The notes: generated by a model not told the origin, from the sequence alone. 6,039 nucleotides of DNA from Methylobacteriaceae bacterium (GCA_019247255.1 JAFAPJ010000384.1:1-6039), one strand, 5' to 3'. Shown: positions 1 to 5,847, counted from the stretch's first letter. Program-made: numbers and translations.

Positions 1-133
1 AGTTCGCCGTCATCCCGACCGGGCGATCGCCGGCCTGCGTCGTGACGATCGTCACCCCCGTCGGAAACTGGCCGAGAGCGCGCCGGAATTCGCCCGCCTC
101 GAAGCGACGCTCGCCGATCTCGACCTCGCTCAT
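1..133 (-). CDS. Flavin reductase-like (FMN-binding split-barrel) protein, N-terminal part only
   Basis: Only the first 44 codons are in the window; the rest lies beyond position 1. The reading starts MSEVEIGERRFEAGEF and continues with FRRALGQFPTGVTIVTT (residues 17-33) and GDRPVGMTAN (35-44). This is the signature opening of the flavin reductase-like domain family (HpaC, NtaB and RutF relatives). Family members use NAD(P)H to reduce FMN or FAD and often supply reduced flavin to a separate monooxygenase; some bind flavin without that role. The ATG at 133-131 is preceded by GGGAG (143-139) with a 5-nt gap, a good ribosome binding site. The gene is divergent from the NicX-like gene, with 74 bp between the starts. 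A partnership in oxidative catabolism is inferred from that pairing only. The exact electron acceptor cannot be told from this fragment. Confidence 0.85.
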   Translation of the reverse strand, partial: MSEVEIGERRFEAGEFRRALGQFPTGVTIVTTQAGDRPVGMTAN

Positions 134-207
134 CCGATCTCCCGGGTTCCGTCCCTTGCGGCTCCGACGCCGAACCTACAGCGTGGCGCCGCCTTGTGGA
201 GCCCGGC
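134..207. promoter_or_regulatory. Divergent intergenic region with both ribosome binding sites
   Basis: These 74 bp separate two divergently transcribed genes and must hold the promoters of both, unless those promoters lie inside the coding regions. Two ribosome binding sites are visible: GGGAG on the minus strand (143-139) for the flavin reductase-like gene, and GGAG on the plus strand (198-201), six bases before the ATG at 208. I could not find a convincing -35/-10 pair; TTGCGG (156-161) and CCTACA (175-180) are only 13 bp apart. No clear operator palindrome was seen. Confidence 0.5.
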
Positions 208-1251
208 ATGCTGTCCGACCGTATCGAGCACAAGTGGATCGAAGCTTTCGCCGACGTGATCCGGCGTTGCGGCGTGCGTCAGGGCGATCCCGCCGCGATC
301 CTGTCTGAGACGCAATCCCGTCAGCTCAACGTCCAGCTGACGGAACTTGCCCTCCTGCGGCTCGGTGCGCGGCCCTTTCACCTTGTCGTGCCTACGCCCG
401 CGAACCCGCATCCGGTCCCGGTGCGCTCGACAGGCGCGAGCGAGGCGATCGGCGGGCTCGCCCCCGTCGTCTCGGCCTGCGTCGCGGCGGGGTTCGTGAT
501 CGACCTTACGCTCGAAGGGCTGATGCACGCCCCCGAGACACCCGCGATCCTCAAGGGCGGCGCGCGGATCCTCGCCATCTCCAACGAGCATCCGGAGGCG
601 CTCGAGCGGCTGGCGCCTGACGACAGGCTCGCGGAGCGCGTCCGCAACGCCGCACGTCGCCTGCGCGGGACTCGCGAGATGCGGGTCACCTCGCCGCACG
701 GAACCGACCTTACGGCCCGGATGGAGGGCGCCTCGACGGTCGGCATCTGGGGCTGGACGGAGAAGCCCGGCACGCTCGCGCATTGGCCGGGCGGCCTCGT
801 CGTCTCCTTCCCGCGCGCCGGCAGCGTCGACGGCACGCTCGTCCTCGCGCCGGGCGACGCCAATCTCACCTTCAAGCGCTACGTCGAGAGCCCGGTGCGT
901 CTGACCATCGCGGCGGATTACGTGACGGCGCTGGACGGCCACGGCGTCGATGCCCGGCTCATGCGCGACTACCTGGCGGCCTGGGGCGACCGCGACGCGT
1001 ACGCGGTCAGCCATGTCGGCTTCGGCATGAACCCGCGGGCGCGCTACGAGGCGCTCAGCATGTACGGGCAGCGCGACACGAACGGCACCGAGCTCCGGGC
1101 GGTCGCGGGCAATTTCCTGTTCTCGACCGGCGCGAACGAGTTCGCGGGCCGGCACACGGCCGGGCATTTCGACCTGCCCGTGATGGGCACCACGATCGCG
1201 CTCGACGGCGAGGTCGTGGTTCGCGACGGGGCGCTCCTCGACGTGTTCTGA
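208..1251 (+). CDS. 2,5-dihydroxypyridine 5,6-dioxygenase (NicX)-family protein
   Basis: The 347-aa product resembles NicX, the non-haem Fe(II) dioxygenase that opens the ring of 2,5-dihydroxypyridine to N-formylmaleamate in nicotinate degradation. The family has a fold related to M29 aminopeptidases, and members are often misannotated as such. Length matches NicX (about 350 aa). Matching blocks are ILKGGARIL (115-122 region), AHWPGG (191-196), DGTLVLAPGD (208-217), SHVGFGMNPRA (268-278), GNFLFSTGAN (301-310) and GHFDLP (319-324). The known NicX iron ligands are two histidines and one aspartate; H269, H320 and D322 align with them, so the active site appears intact. I chose the ATG at 208 over the GTG at 196 because GGAG lies six bases before it. 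The gene ends 2 bp from the convergent pyrD stop. Family assignment is firm. The actual substrate is not: relatives may act on other hydroxypyridines or related rings, and neighbouring nic genes are not in view. Confidence 0.8.
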   Translation: MLSDRIEHKWIEAFADVIRRCGVRQGDPAAILSETQSRQLNVQLTELALLRLGARPFHLVVPTPANPHPVPVRSTGASEAIGGLAPVVSACVAAGFVIDLTLEGLMHAPETPAILKGGARILAISNEHPEALERLAPDDRLAERVRNAARRLRGTREMRVTSPHGTDLTARMEGASTVGIWGWTEKPGTLAHWPGGLVVSFPRAGSVDGTLVLAPGDANLTFKRYVESPVRLTIAADYVTALDGHGVDARLMRDYLAAWGDRDAYAVSHVGFGMNPRARYEALSMYGQRDTNGTELRAVAGNFLFSTGANEFAGRHTAGHFDLPVMGTTIALDGEVVVRDGALLDVF

Positions 1252-1253
1252 CG

Positions 1254-2321
1254 CTATCCATGGTCGGCGCCGACCGCCTCGGCGACGGAGCGGAAGCCAT
1301 CCCGTCGCAAGAGCGCCGCGAGCTCGCGCTTGATCCGCGGCACGAGCCCCGGCCCTTCATAGACGAGGGCCGTGTAAAGCTGGACGAGCGAAGCGCCGGC
1401 CCTGATCTTGGCGTAAGCGTCCGCGCCGGACGCGACGCCCCCGCAGCCGACCAGCGGCACCCGTCCGCCCGTGAGCCGGTAGAGGTCGCGGAGCTTCCCG
1501 GTCGAGAACGCGAGGAGCGGCGCGCCGGACAGGCCGCCGGTCTCACTTCTCGCGGAGCTCCGCAGGCTTGCAGGCCGAGCCACGGTCGTGTTGCCCATCA
1601 CGAGCCCGTCGAGGCGGCATTCGAGCGCGACCTCCGCGGCGTCGGCGAGCGCCGCGTCGTCGAGGTCCGGCGCGAGCTTCACGAGGAGAGCTGGACGCGG
1701 CTCGGTGGCGTCGCGCGCCGCCGCGACCGCCCGGACGATGCCGGCCATCGCGACGCGACCCTGCAGGTCGCGCAGCCCCGGCGTGTTCGGGGACGAGACG
1801 TTGATGACCGCGAAATCGACGTGAGGTCCCAGCGCCCGCATGCCGGCGACGTAATCCGCAACCTCGTCCAGGCTGTCCTTGTTCTTCCCGAGATTCGCGC
1901 CGACGAGGCCGCGTCGCGTCCGCCGCGCAAGCCGCGCCGCGACGACCGTCAGCCCGTCGCTGTTGAGGCCGTAGCGGTTGATGACGGCCCGGTCCTCCGC
2001 GAGCCGGAAGACGCGCGGGCGCGGGTTTCCCGGCTGCGGGCGCGGCGTGACCCCGCCGATCTCGACGTGACCGAAGCCGAGCGCCAGGCACGCGTCGGGC
2101 GCCTCGCCGTGCTTGTCGAAGCCGGCGGCAAGGCCGAGCGCATTCGGGAAATCGCGACCCCAGAGGGTCGTCGCGAGGATCGGGTCGTCCGGGGCGGCCG
2201 GCGGCAGCGGCGCCCGGCGCAGGCCCGCGATCGCGAGCCGGTGCGCAGCCTCCGGGTCGAGATGCGCGAGCGCGGGGCCGAGCGCGCGATACGCGATCCC
2301 GGCGAAGCCGAGGAGGTTCAG
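1254..2321 (-). CDS. pyrD: Dihydroorotate dehydrogenase, class 2 (quinone-linked), CTG start proposed
   Basis: PyrD oxidises dihydroorotate to orotate using FMN and passes electrons to membrane quinones (step 4 of UMP synthesis). The 355-aa reading has the class 2 hallmarks: LGLAAGFDKHGE (62-73, with K70), VTPRPQPGNPRPRVFRL (91-107), NRYGLNSDG (115-123), NVSSPNTPGLRDLQ (174-187, catalytic base Ser177 by alignment with E. coli Ser175), VKLAPDLDD (214-222), MGNTT (242-246), GGLSG (262-266) and VGCGGVASG (291-299). A serine rather than cysteine base and the N-terminal LDPEAAHRL segment both mark class 2. The frame has no ATG, GTG or TTG near the expected N-terminus. The CTG at 2321-2319 overlaps the TGA of the 37-aa gene (CTGA) and gives the usual family length. 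The only upstream in-frame alternative is TTG at 2420, which adds 33 Arg/Gly-rich residues with poor third-position GC that overlap the small gene. Function is certain; the start is inferred. Confidence 0.93.
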   Translation of the reverse strand: MNLLGFAGIAYRALGPALAHLDPEAAHRLAIAGLRRAPLPPAAPDDPILATTLWGRDFPNALGLAAGFDKHGEAPDACLALGFGHVEIGGVTPRPQPGNPRPRVFRLAEDRAVINRYGLNSDGLTVVAARLARRTRRGLVGANLGKNKDSLDEVADYVAGMRALGPHVDFAVINVSSPNTPGLRDLQGRVAMAGIVRAVAAARDATEPRPALLVKLAPDLDDAALADAAEVALECRLDGLVMGNTTVARPASLRSSARSETGGLSGAPLLAFSTGKLRDLYRLTGGRVPLVGCGGVASGADAYAKIRAGASLVQLYTALVYEGPGLVPRIKRELAALLRRDGFRSVAEAVGADHG

Positions 2322-2431
2322 CGCTCGCGCTCGCGGCGGAGCGAGCGCTCGTGCAGGAGCACCATCAGGTATCCGACCGCGACGGAGGCAGCCGGCGCCA
2401 CCACGAAGGCTAGAAACCAATACTCGTTCAT
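2318..2431 (-). CDS. 37-aa single-pass membrane miniprotein of the pyr operon
   Basis: This small gene reads MNEYWFLAFVVAPAAS followed by VAVGYLMVLLHERSL and an Arg/Glu-rich tail ending in RRERER. A hydrophobic stretch at about residues 4-26 fits one membrane helix. The strongly positive tail would stay in the cytoplasm under the positive-inside rule, so the N-terminus would face out. Its ATG (2431-2429) overlaps the TGA of the 78-aa gene in an ATGA arrangement, and its TGA (2320-2318) overlaps the proposed CTG start of pyrD. Third codon positions are strongly GC-biased (GTG GTG GCG CCG, then GTG CTC CTG CAC GAG CGC), as in neighbouring real genes, while the overlapping pyrD-frame extension is not. 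No strong independent ribosome binding site is visible, which suggests translational coupling. I do not recognise the family, and no function can be assigned. Confidence 0.7.
   Translation of the reverse strand: MNEYWFLAFVVAPAASVAVGYLMVLLHERSLRRERER
2320..2349 (-). other. Hairpin at the 37-aa gene / pyrD junction
   Basis: A perfect 9-bp inverted repeat, AGCGCTCGC and GCGAGCGCT with a 12-base loop, spans the last codons of the 37-aa gene and ends inside the CTGA stop/start overlap with pyrD. In RNA it would place the proposed pyrD start at the foot of a GC-rich stem. A ribosome finishing the small gene would melt it, which fits coupled initiation of pyrD. The pairing is seen; the role is inferred, and Arg/Glu codon runs can produce such repeats by chance. 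Confidence 0.4.
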
Positions 2432-2664
2432 CTGTCGAGGCTCAGCAGCACCCGTCTCGCGACCAGATGTAAGCCGAGGAGCGCAACGATCCAACCCGTC
2501 ATGCCGCCCGCCAACGCCCCGACGTCAATGACAGAGCGGAAGTTCCTGATATTATAGACGTAACCCGCGACCGGCGTGGCGATCCCGACCGTGAAGCACG
2601 ACGTTGCCATCGTGTTCAAAGGCGTCGCGAGAAGCTTCGTGCGCTCGATCTGCGCGGGCGACAT
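2428..2664 (-). CDS. 78-aa two-helix membrane protein of the pyr operon
   Basis: The product starts MSPAQIERTKLLATPLNT and has two hydrophobic stretches, about residues 15-37 (ATSCFTVGIATPVAGYVY) and 45-67 (VIDVGALAGGMTGWIVALLG). They are joined by a short loop NIRNFRS, with a basic C-terminal end (ARRVLL). This predicts a small helical hairpin in the inner membrane; the charges do not decide its orientation. The ATG (2664-2662) is three bases after the pyrE stop, and the TGA overlaps the ATG of the next small gene. It is therefore almost certainly co-transcribed, and probably translationally coupled, with pyrE and pyrD. The DNA near 2545-2560 is locally AT-richer than its surroundings. I do not recognise a named family. 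It may pair with the 37-aa protein, since both are membrane proteins joined by a stop/start overlap. Any link to the membrane-associated PyrD is only a guess from position. Confidence 0.75.
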   Translation of the reverse strand: MSPAQIERTKLLATPLNTMATSCFTVGIATPVAGYVYNIRNFRSVIDVGALAGGMTGWIVALLGLHLVARRVLLSLDR

Positions 2665-2667
2665 CGC

Positions 2668-3366
2668 TCACTCGGGCGTCCGGTCCGCCCCGCCATGCGC
2701 CTTCGACCAAGCGGCCGGCTCGTGCAGGAACGACTCGACCTCGCCCAGGATCTCGGGGGCGAAGCGGCTCTCTGACTTCGCGACCGCGAGCACGTCCCAC
2801 CAGGTCGCGAGGTGGTGGAGGGTGACGCCGGCCTCCGCCAGCACGGCCGGGCTCTGCGGGAAGATGTTGTAGTAGAAGACGACGAAGACGTGCGAGACCT
2901 CGGCGCCGGCTTCCCGCAAGGCCTTGCAGAAGGTGATCTTGGAGCGGCCGTCGGTCGTGAGATCCTCGACGAGCAACGTCCGCTGGCCTTCGAGCACGTG
3001 TCCTTCGATCTGCGCGTTGCGGCCGAAGCCCTTCGGCTTCTTGCGCACGTACTGCATCGGCAGGGCGAGCCGGTCCGCCATCCAGGCCGCGAACGGGATG
3101 CCGGCCGTCTCGCCGCCCGCCACGACGTCGAAGCGCTCGAACCCCGCCTCGCGGCAGACGAGCGAGGCGCCGAGATCGATCAGCGTCCCGCGCACGCGCG
3201 GGAACGAGATCAGCCGCCGGCAATCGATGTAGACGGGGCTCGCCCAGCCCGAGGTGAAGATGAAGGGCGCGCTCTCCATGAAGCGCACGGCCTCGACCTC
3301 GAAGAGCATGCGGGCGACCGTCCGAGCGACCTCCTCGCGGCTCGCGAAACCCACACCCTGAAACAT
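2668..3366 (-). CDS. pyrE: Orotate phosphoribosyltransferase
   Basis: PyrE joins orotate to PRPP, giving OMP and pyrophosphate (step 5 of UMP synthesis), in the cytoplasm. The 232-aa product has the type I phosphoribosyltransferase layout. [14 protein letters not shown] (37-50) is the orotate/phosphate-binding opening, GGETAGIP (84-91) follows, and the flexible catalytic loop is [16 protein letters not shown] (109-124) with lysines at 109, 110 and 112. The PRPP-binding loop is [13 protein letters not shown] (131-143, acidic pair E134 and D135). Length and the N-terminal style (MFQ, then [10 protein letters not shown]) fit the alphaproteobacterial form. The ATG at 3366-3364 lies 11 bases after the pyrC stop and follows a G-rich stretch that could serve as a weak ribosome binding site. 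The next gene starts three bases after the pyrE stop. The PRPP loop reads EDLTTDG where many homologues have D/E-D-V-hydrophobic-T-x-G, a tolerated variation. Confidence 0.95.
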   Translation of the reverse strand: MFQGVGFASREEVARTVARMLFEVEAVRFMESAPFIFTSGWASPVYIDCRRLISFPRVRGTLIDLGASLVCREAGFERFDVVAGGETAGIPFAAWMADRLALPMQYVRKKPKGFGRNAQIEGHVLEGQRTLLVEDLTTDGRSKITFCKALREAGAEVSHVFVVFYYNIFPQSPAVLAEAGVTLHHLATWWDVLAVAKSESRFAPEILGEVESFLHEPAAWSKAHGGADRTPE

Positions 3367-3377
3367 CCCGCCCCCGC

Positions 3378-4433
3378 TTACTCGACGACGCGCCAGCGGA
3401 CCTGCCCGCCGCCGCGATAGACCGGGATCGCCGCGTCTGGCCCGTCAACGGCGATCGTCGCCGGGACGGTCCACCCGGCCCGCTCCAGCGTGATCGTGTC
3501 CGGGTTCGGCGCGAGCCCGTAATGGCGCGCCCCGAAGAGGGAGGCGAAGCCTTCGAGCTTGTCGAGCGCCCCCTCCTCGTCGAACACGCTCGCATAGGTC
3601 TCGATCGCGACCGGCGCCGTGAAGACCCCCGCCGCGGCCGGCATCGCGGCCTTGCGGGCGAGCGGGTGCGGCGCGGAATCGGTGCCGAGGAAGTAGCAGG
3701 GCTCGCCCGAGGTCGCCGCGGCGCGCAGCGCCTTCCGGTCCCGCTCCGTCTTGGCGACCGGCATGCAGTAGAGATCTGGCCGCATGCCGTGCCCGAGCAT
3801 GTCGGTCCGCGTCACCTCGAGATGATGGGCGGTGATCGTGCCGGCGACCTGAGGGAACTTGGCACTTACGAAATCGACCGCCGCGGCCGTCGTCAGATGC
3901 TCCATCACCATCTTCAGCCCGGGGAAGCGCTCGGTGAGCGGCCCGAGACGCAGGTCGATGAAGGCCTCCTCGCGGTCGAAGATGTCGATCGCCGGGTCGA
4001 CCTCCTCGCCGTGCATGAGGAAAAGCATGCCGATCTTCTCGGCCCGTTCGAGCACCCGGTCGATGCGGCGCAGATCGGTGACGCCATGAGCCGCGTTCGT
4101 GGTCGCGTGCGCGGGATAGAGCTTCAGCGCCGTGAATAACCCGTCCCGGAAGCCGCGCTCGACGTCATCCGGATCGGTGTCATGCGTCAGGTAGCAGGTC
4201 ATCAGCGGCTCGAAGCGCGAGCCGGGCGGGCGGGCGGCGCGCAGCCGCTCGCGATATTCGGCAGCCTGGGCGGCGGTCTCGACCGGCACCGCGAGGTTCG
4301 GCATCGCGATCGCGCGTCCGAAGACCCGGGCGGTGTGCGGGACGACCGCCGCCGCCATCGCGCCGTCGCGGAAATGAACGTGGAAATCGTCCGGCCGGGT
4401 GATCGTGAGGCGCTCGGTCATGGGCTCCGTCAT
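3378..4433 (-). CDS. pyrC: Dihydroorotase, class II (E. coli PyrC type)
   Basis: PyrC cyclises N-carbamoyl-aspartate to dihydroorotate (step 3 of UMP synthesis) using a two-zinc centre. The 351-aa product carries every expected metal ligand: H18 and H20 in [10 protein letters not shown] (15-24), the lysine that becomes carboxylated, K104 in [16 protein letters not shown] (102-117), H141 in LMHGEE (139-144), H179 in MEHLTT (177-182), and D252 in LGTDSAPH (249-256). The spacing between these residues matches E. coli PyrC throughout. Two starts are possible. ATG 4433-4431 gives the E. coli-like length but has no clear ribosome binding site. ATG 4421-4419, four codons later, has GGAG just three bases upstream, which is rather close. 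Thirty-seven bases separate the gene from pyrF upstream, and 11 bases separate it from pyrE downstream, so it sits inside one operon. Function is certain. Confidence 0.96.
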   Translation of the reverse strand: MTEPMTERLTITRPDDFHVHFRDGAMAAAVVPHTARVFGRAIAMPNLAVPVETAAQAAEYRERLRAARPPGSRFEPLMTCYLTHDTDPDDVERGFRDGLFTALKLYPAHATTNAAHGVTDLRRIDRVLERAEKIGMLFLMHGEEVDPAIDIFDREEAFIDLRLGPLTERFPGLKMVMEHLTTAAAVDFVSAKFPQVAGTITAHHLEVTRTDMLGHGMRPDLYCMPVAKTERDRKALRAAATSGEPCYFLGTDSAPHPLARKAAMPAAAGVFTAPVAIETYASVFDEEGALDKLEGFASLFGARHYGLAPNPDTITLERAGWTVPATIAVDGPDAAIPVYRGGGQVRWRVVE

Positions 4434-4470
4434 AGCGCGGCCCGGGCGCGCTGGAAGCCCGGATCGCGCG

Positions 4471-5190
4471 TCATGCGCCGACCGAGGCCGCCGCGATCTC
4501 GGCCGAGAGCGCGCGGACGGCCGCGAGGGGGTCCGGCGCGCCCGTGACGGGGCGGCCGACCACGAGGTAATCGGCCCCGGCAGCGATCGCTTGGCCCGGA
4601 GTCATCACGCGCTTCTGGTCGCCCGACTCAGCCCCGGCCGGGCGAATGCCCGGGATGACGAGCGCGATCGCGCGGCCGAGATGCTCCCTAAGAAGCCGTG
4701 CTTCGGTCGGCGCGCAGACGATCCCGTCGACGCCGGCCGCGCGGGCGTCCTCCGCCCGCCGCCTGACGAGATCGGCGACGGGCGCCGCGTAGCCGGCCAC
4801 GCGGGCGTCGCCGTCGTCCATTGAGGTGAGAACCGTGACGCCGAGAAGCTGCAGCCCTGACCCGGCACGGCCCGCCACGGCGGCCCTCAGCGTCTGCGGA
4901 TAGGCATGGACCGTGAGGAAGCGCGCCCCGAACCCGGCAAGCGACCGCACTCCCTCCTCGACCGTGCGGGGGATGTCGTGGAGCTTCAGGTCGAGGAAGA
5001 CCTCACGATCCTGGCGAATCAGACGCTCCGCGAGGGCGAGCCCGCCCATATAGGCAAGCTGATGGCCGATCTTGAGCACGACCGGCTCGCCCGAGAGCCG
5101 CTCGGCCAAGGCCTCCGCGGCCGCGACGCTCGGCACGTCCAGCGCGACGATGAGCCGGCGCGCCGCCTCGCTCCCTTTCGGACCGCCCAC
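4471..5190 (-). CDS. pyrF: Orotidine 5'-phosphate decarboxylase, GTG start
   Basis: PyrF decarboxylates OMP to UMP, the last step of de novo UMP synthesis. The 239-aa TIM-barrel product shows LIVALDVPS (13-21, D18), VLKIG (38-42, K40), the catalytic tetrad region [10 protein letters not shown] (65-74, with D67, K69 and D72), TVHAYPQT (93-100), the phosphate loop GIRPAG (181-186) with DQKRVMTP after it (191-198), and VGRPVT (211-216). Length is typical. The frame is open far upstream, but conservation begins only around residue 11. The GTG at 5190-5188 is the only plausible start, preceded by GGGAG (5201-5197) and a six-T spacer. That ribosome binding site is part of a terminator hairpin (described separately). 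It is the first gene of the pyr operon. The upstream neighbour on the same strand is an unrelated secreted protein. Confidence 0.94.
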   Translation of the reverse strand: MGGPKGSEAARRLIVALDVPSVAAAEALAERLSGEPVVLKIGHQLAYMGGLALAERLIRQDREVFLDLKLHDIPRTVEEGVRSLAGFGARFLTVHAYPQTLRAAVAGRAGSGLQLLGVTVLTSMDDGDARVAGYAAPVADLVRRRAEDARAAGVDGIVCAPTEARLLREHLGRAIALVIPGIRPAGAESGDQKRVMTPGQAIAAGADYLVVGRPVTGAPDPLAAVRALSAEIAAASVGA

Positions 5191-5219
5191 AAAAAACTCC
5201 CGGCCTGCGGGCCGGGAGT
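5191..5219 (-). terminator. Intrinsic terminator whose 3' arm holds the pyrF ribosome binding site
   Basis: Read on the minus strand, this is a perfect 9-bp stem CTCCCGGCC / GGCCGGGAG with a CGCA loop, followed by six T residues. It has one further A-T pair at the base if a T of the tract is used. This is a textbook Rho-independent terminator for transcripts coming from the Gly/Tyr-rich gene. The pyrF GTG follows the T tract with no gap. The GGGAG in the 3' arm lies six bases before that GTG, the normal Shine-Dalgarno position. A transcript containing the whole hairpin would either terminate or hide the site. A transcript beginning inside or after the 5' arm would leave it free. The plus-strand reading lacks a T tract, so termination acts in one direction. 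Confidence 0.85.
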
Positions 5220-5243
5220 GTTCCGCCGAGCGGCGTCGGTCAA
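5215..5243 (-). promoter_or_regulatory. Possible pyr operon promoter overlapping the terminator
   Basis: TTGACC (5243-5238) is a good -35 element on the minus strand. At 17-bp spacing the matching -10 position is CACTCC (5220-5215), a poor match to TATAAT. If used, transcription would start near 5208, within the hairpin loop. The mRNA would then lack most of the 5' arm while keeping the GGGAG site and GTG of pyrF. The -35 is seen; the promoter as a whole is an inference. The pyr operon could instead depend on read-through from upstream. Confidence 0.3.
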
Positions 5244-5268
5244 GCCGGCGCGCGTCCCTGCATGTGGA

Positions 5269-5287
5269 CGGGCGGCGGTGCCGCCCG
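5269..5287 (-). other. Stem-loop just after the Gly/Tyr-rich gene
   Basis: An 8-bp perfect inverted repeat, CGGGCGGC / GCCGCCCG with an ACC loop on the minus strand, begins a few bases after the TGA at 5294-5292. There is no T tract after it, so it is unlikely to be an efficient terminator alone. It could protect the 3' end of the mRNA, or slow polymerase before the true terminator at 5191-5219. The rest of 5220-5291 holds no gene that I can support. Confidence 0.45.
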
Positions 5288-5291
5288 AGCC

Positions 5292-5810
5292 TCAGTACCG
5301 GAAGCCGGCGTGCCGGTAGCCGTAGCCGCGGTACCCGTAGCCATAGCCATAGCGAGGGCCATAGAACGCGCTGCGATAGCCGTAGCGCGGGCCGTAATAG
5401 AACCCCGGCCGATAATACCCGTAATAGGCCGGCGCGTAGTAGCGGCGGTACGGATAGTAGCCATACGGGTAACCGTAGCCATAGCCGTAATAGGCCGGAT
5501 AGCCGCCGTAATAACCGCCGTACGTGCTGGCGGCCGCGGCCGCGCCGATCACGCCGAGCGCCGCGCCGGCGACGAACGGACCCGCACCGTAGCCGTAACG
5601 GCGGCCGTAATAGCCGCGATACCCGCCGCCGTAATACCCGCGATATCCGCCGTAATAGCGGACCTGCGTGGTCGCGGCGGGGCTCCCGGCGACCGCTGTC
5701 GCCGACCCAACCGCCGCCGGAGCCGCCATCGTGGCTCCCGCGCTGCCCAACACGGCCGTCGCGGCGAGACCGCCGGCAGCGACCAAACCCTTCCATCCCG
5801 AAATGCGCAT
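5292..5810 (-). CDS. Secreted Gly/Tyr-rich low-complexity protein
   Basis: The 172-aa product starts [16 protein letters not shown], with a basic N-terminus, a hydrophobic core to about residue 26 and an Ala-rich cleavage region (ATMAAPA, 26-32). This predicts Sec-dependent export. From residue 51 on it is dominated by tyrosine and glycine (about 41 Tyr in 122 residues) in motifs such as [19 protein letters not shown] and two copies of YGPRYGY, with scattered arginines. A Tyr-free hydrophobic segment, [20 protein letters not shown] (76-95), interrupts the repeats and resembles a glycine-zipper membrane helix. The ATG at 5810-5808 is chosen because a strong AGGAGAG (5821-5815) lies upstream; reading further upstream would overrun the promoter. 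Such proteins are common in Methylobacterium-like bacteria, and I know of no proven function; surface or envelope stress protection is a guess. Its EcfG-type promoter suggests induction in general stress, and its transcript ends at the terminator before pyrF. Confidence 0.85.
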   Translation of the reverse strand: MRISGWKGLVAAGGLAATAVLGSAGATMAAPAAVGSATAVAGSPAATTQVRYYGGYRGYYGGGYRGYYGRRYGYGAGPFVAGAALGVIGAAAAASTYGGYYGGYPAYYGYGYGYPYGYYPYRRYYAPAYYGYYRPGFYYGPRYGYRSAFYGPRYGYGYGYRGYGYRHAGFRY

Positions 5811-5814
5811 GCTG

Positions 5815-5821
5815 CTCTCCT
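5815..5821 (-). promoter_or_regulatory. Strong ribosome binding site that fixes the Gly/Tyr-rich start
   Basis: AGGAGAG on the minus strand, with GGAG at 5820-5817, lies six bases before the ATG at 5810. It is the best Shine-Dalgarno match in the window and decides this start over any upstream reading. Confidence 0.8.
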
Positions 5822-5847
5822 CGGAGAACGTCGCCCTTGGGCGATCA

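Noticed and set aside
130..1167. A 345-codon minus-strand frame opposite the NicX-like gene
   Set aside because: It mirrors codon positions of the real gene, is Arg/Asp-rich without motifs, and would overlap the start of the flavin reductase-like gene.
783..2531. A very long plus-strand open frame (582 codons), Arg/Ala/Gly-rich, across the NicX-like gene and pyrD
   Set aside because: It overlaps two genes with clear family motifs and its composition is that of an off-frame reading in high-GC DNA, with no recognisable domain.
2551..2556. A perfect TATAAT on the minus strand inside the 78-aa gene, as a possible internal promoter for pyrD
   Set aside because: The matching -35 position reads CCACGC, and the hexamer encodes Tyr-Asn in a real gene, so coincidence is the simpler explanation.
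5220..5224. GGAAC on the minus strand just before the pyrF hairpin, as a second EcfG promoter
   Set aside because: There is no CGTT at 16 or 17 bases downstream; that position lies inside the terminator stem.
5240..5263. A 7-codon frame MQGRAPA ahead of the pyrF hairpin, as a possible attenuator leader peptide
   Set aside because: No Shine-Dalgarno sequence precedes its ATG, it has no run of regulatory codons, and it is too short to distinguish from chance.
5191..5796. An extension of the pyrF frame far upstream, giving a 441-aa fusion
   Set aside because: The extension reads through the terminator and the Gly/Tyr gene in the wrong frame and is Arg-rich. PyrF similarity begins only near the GTG at 5190.
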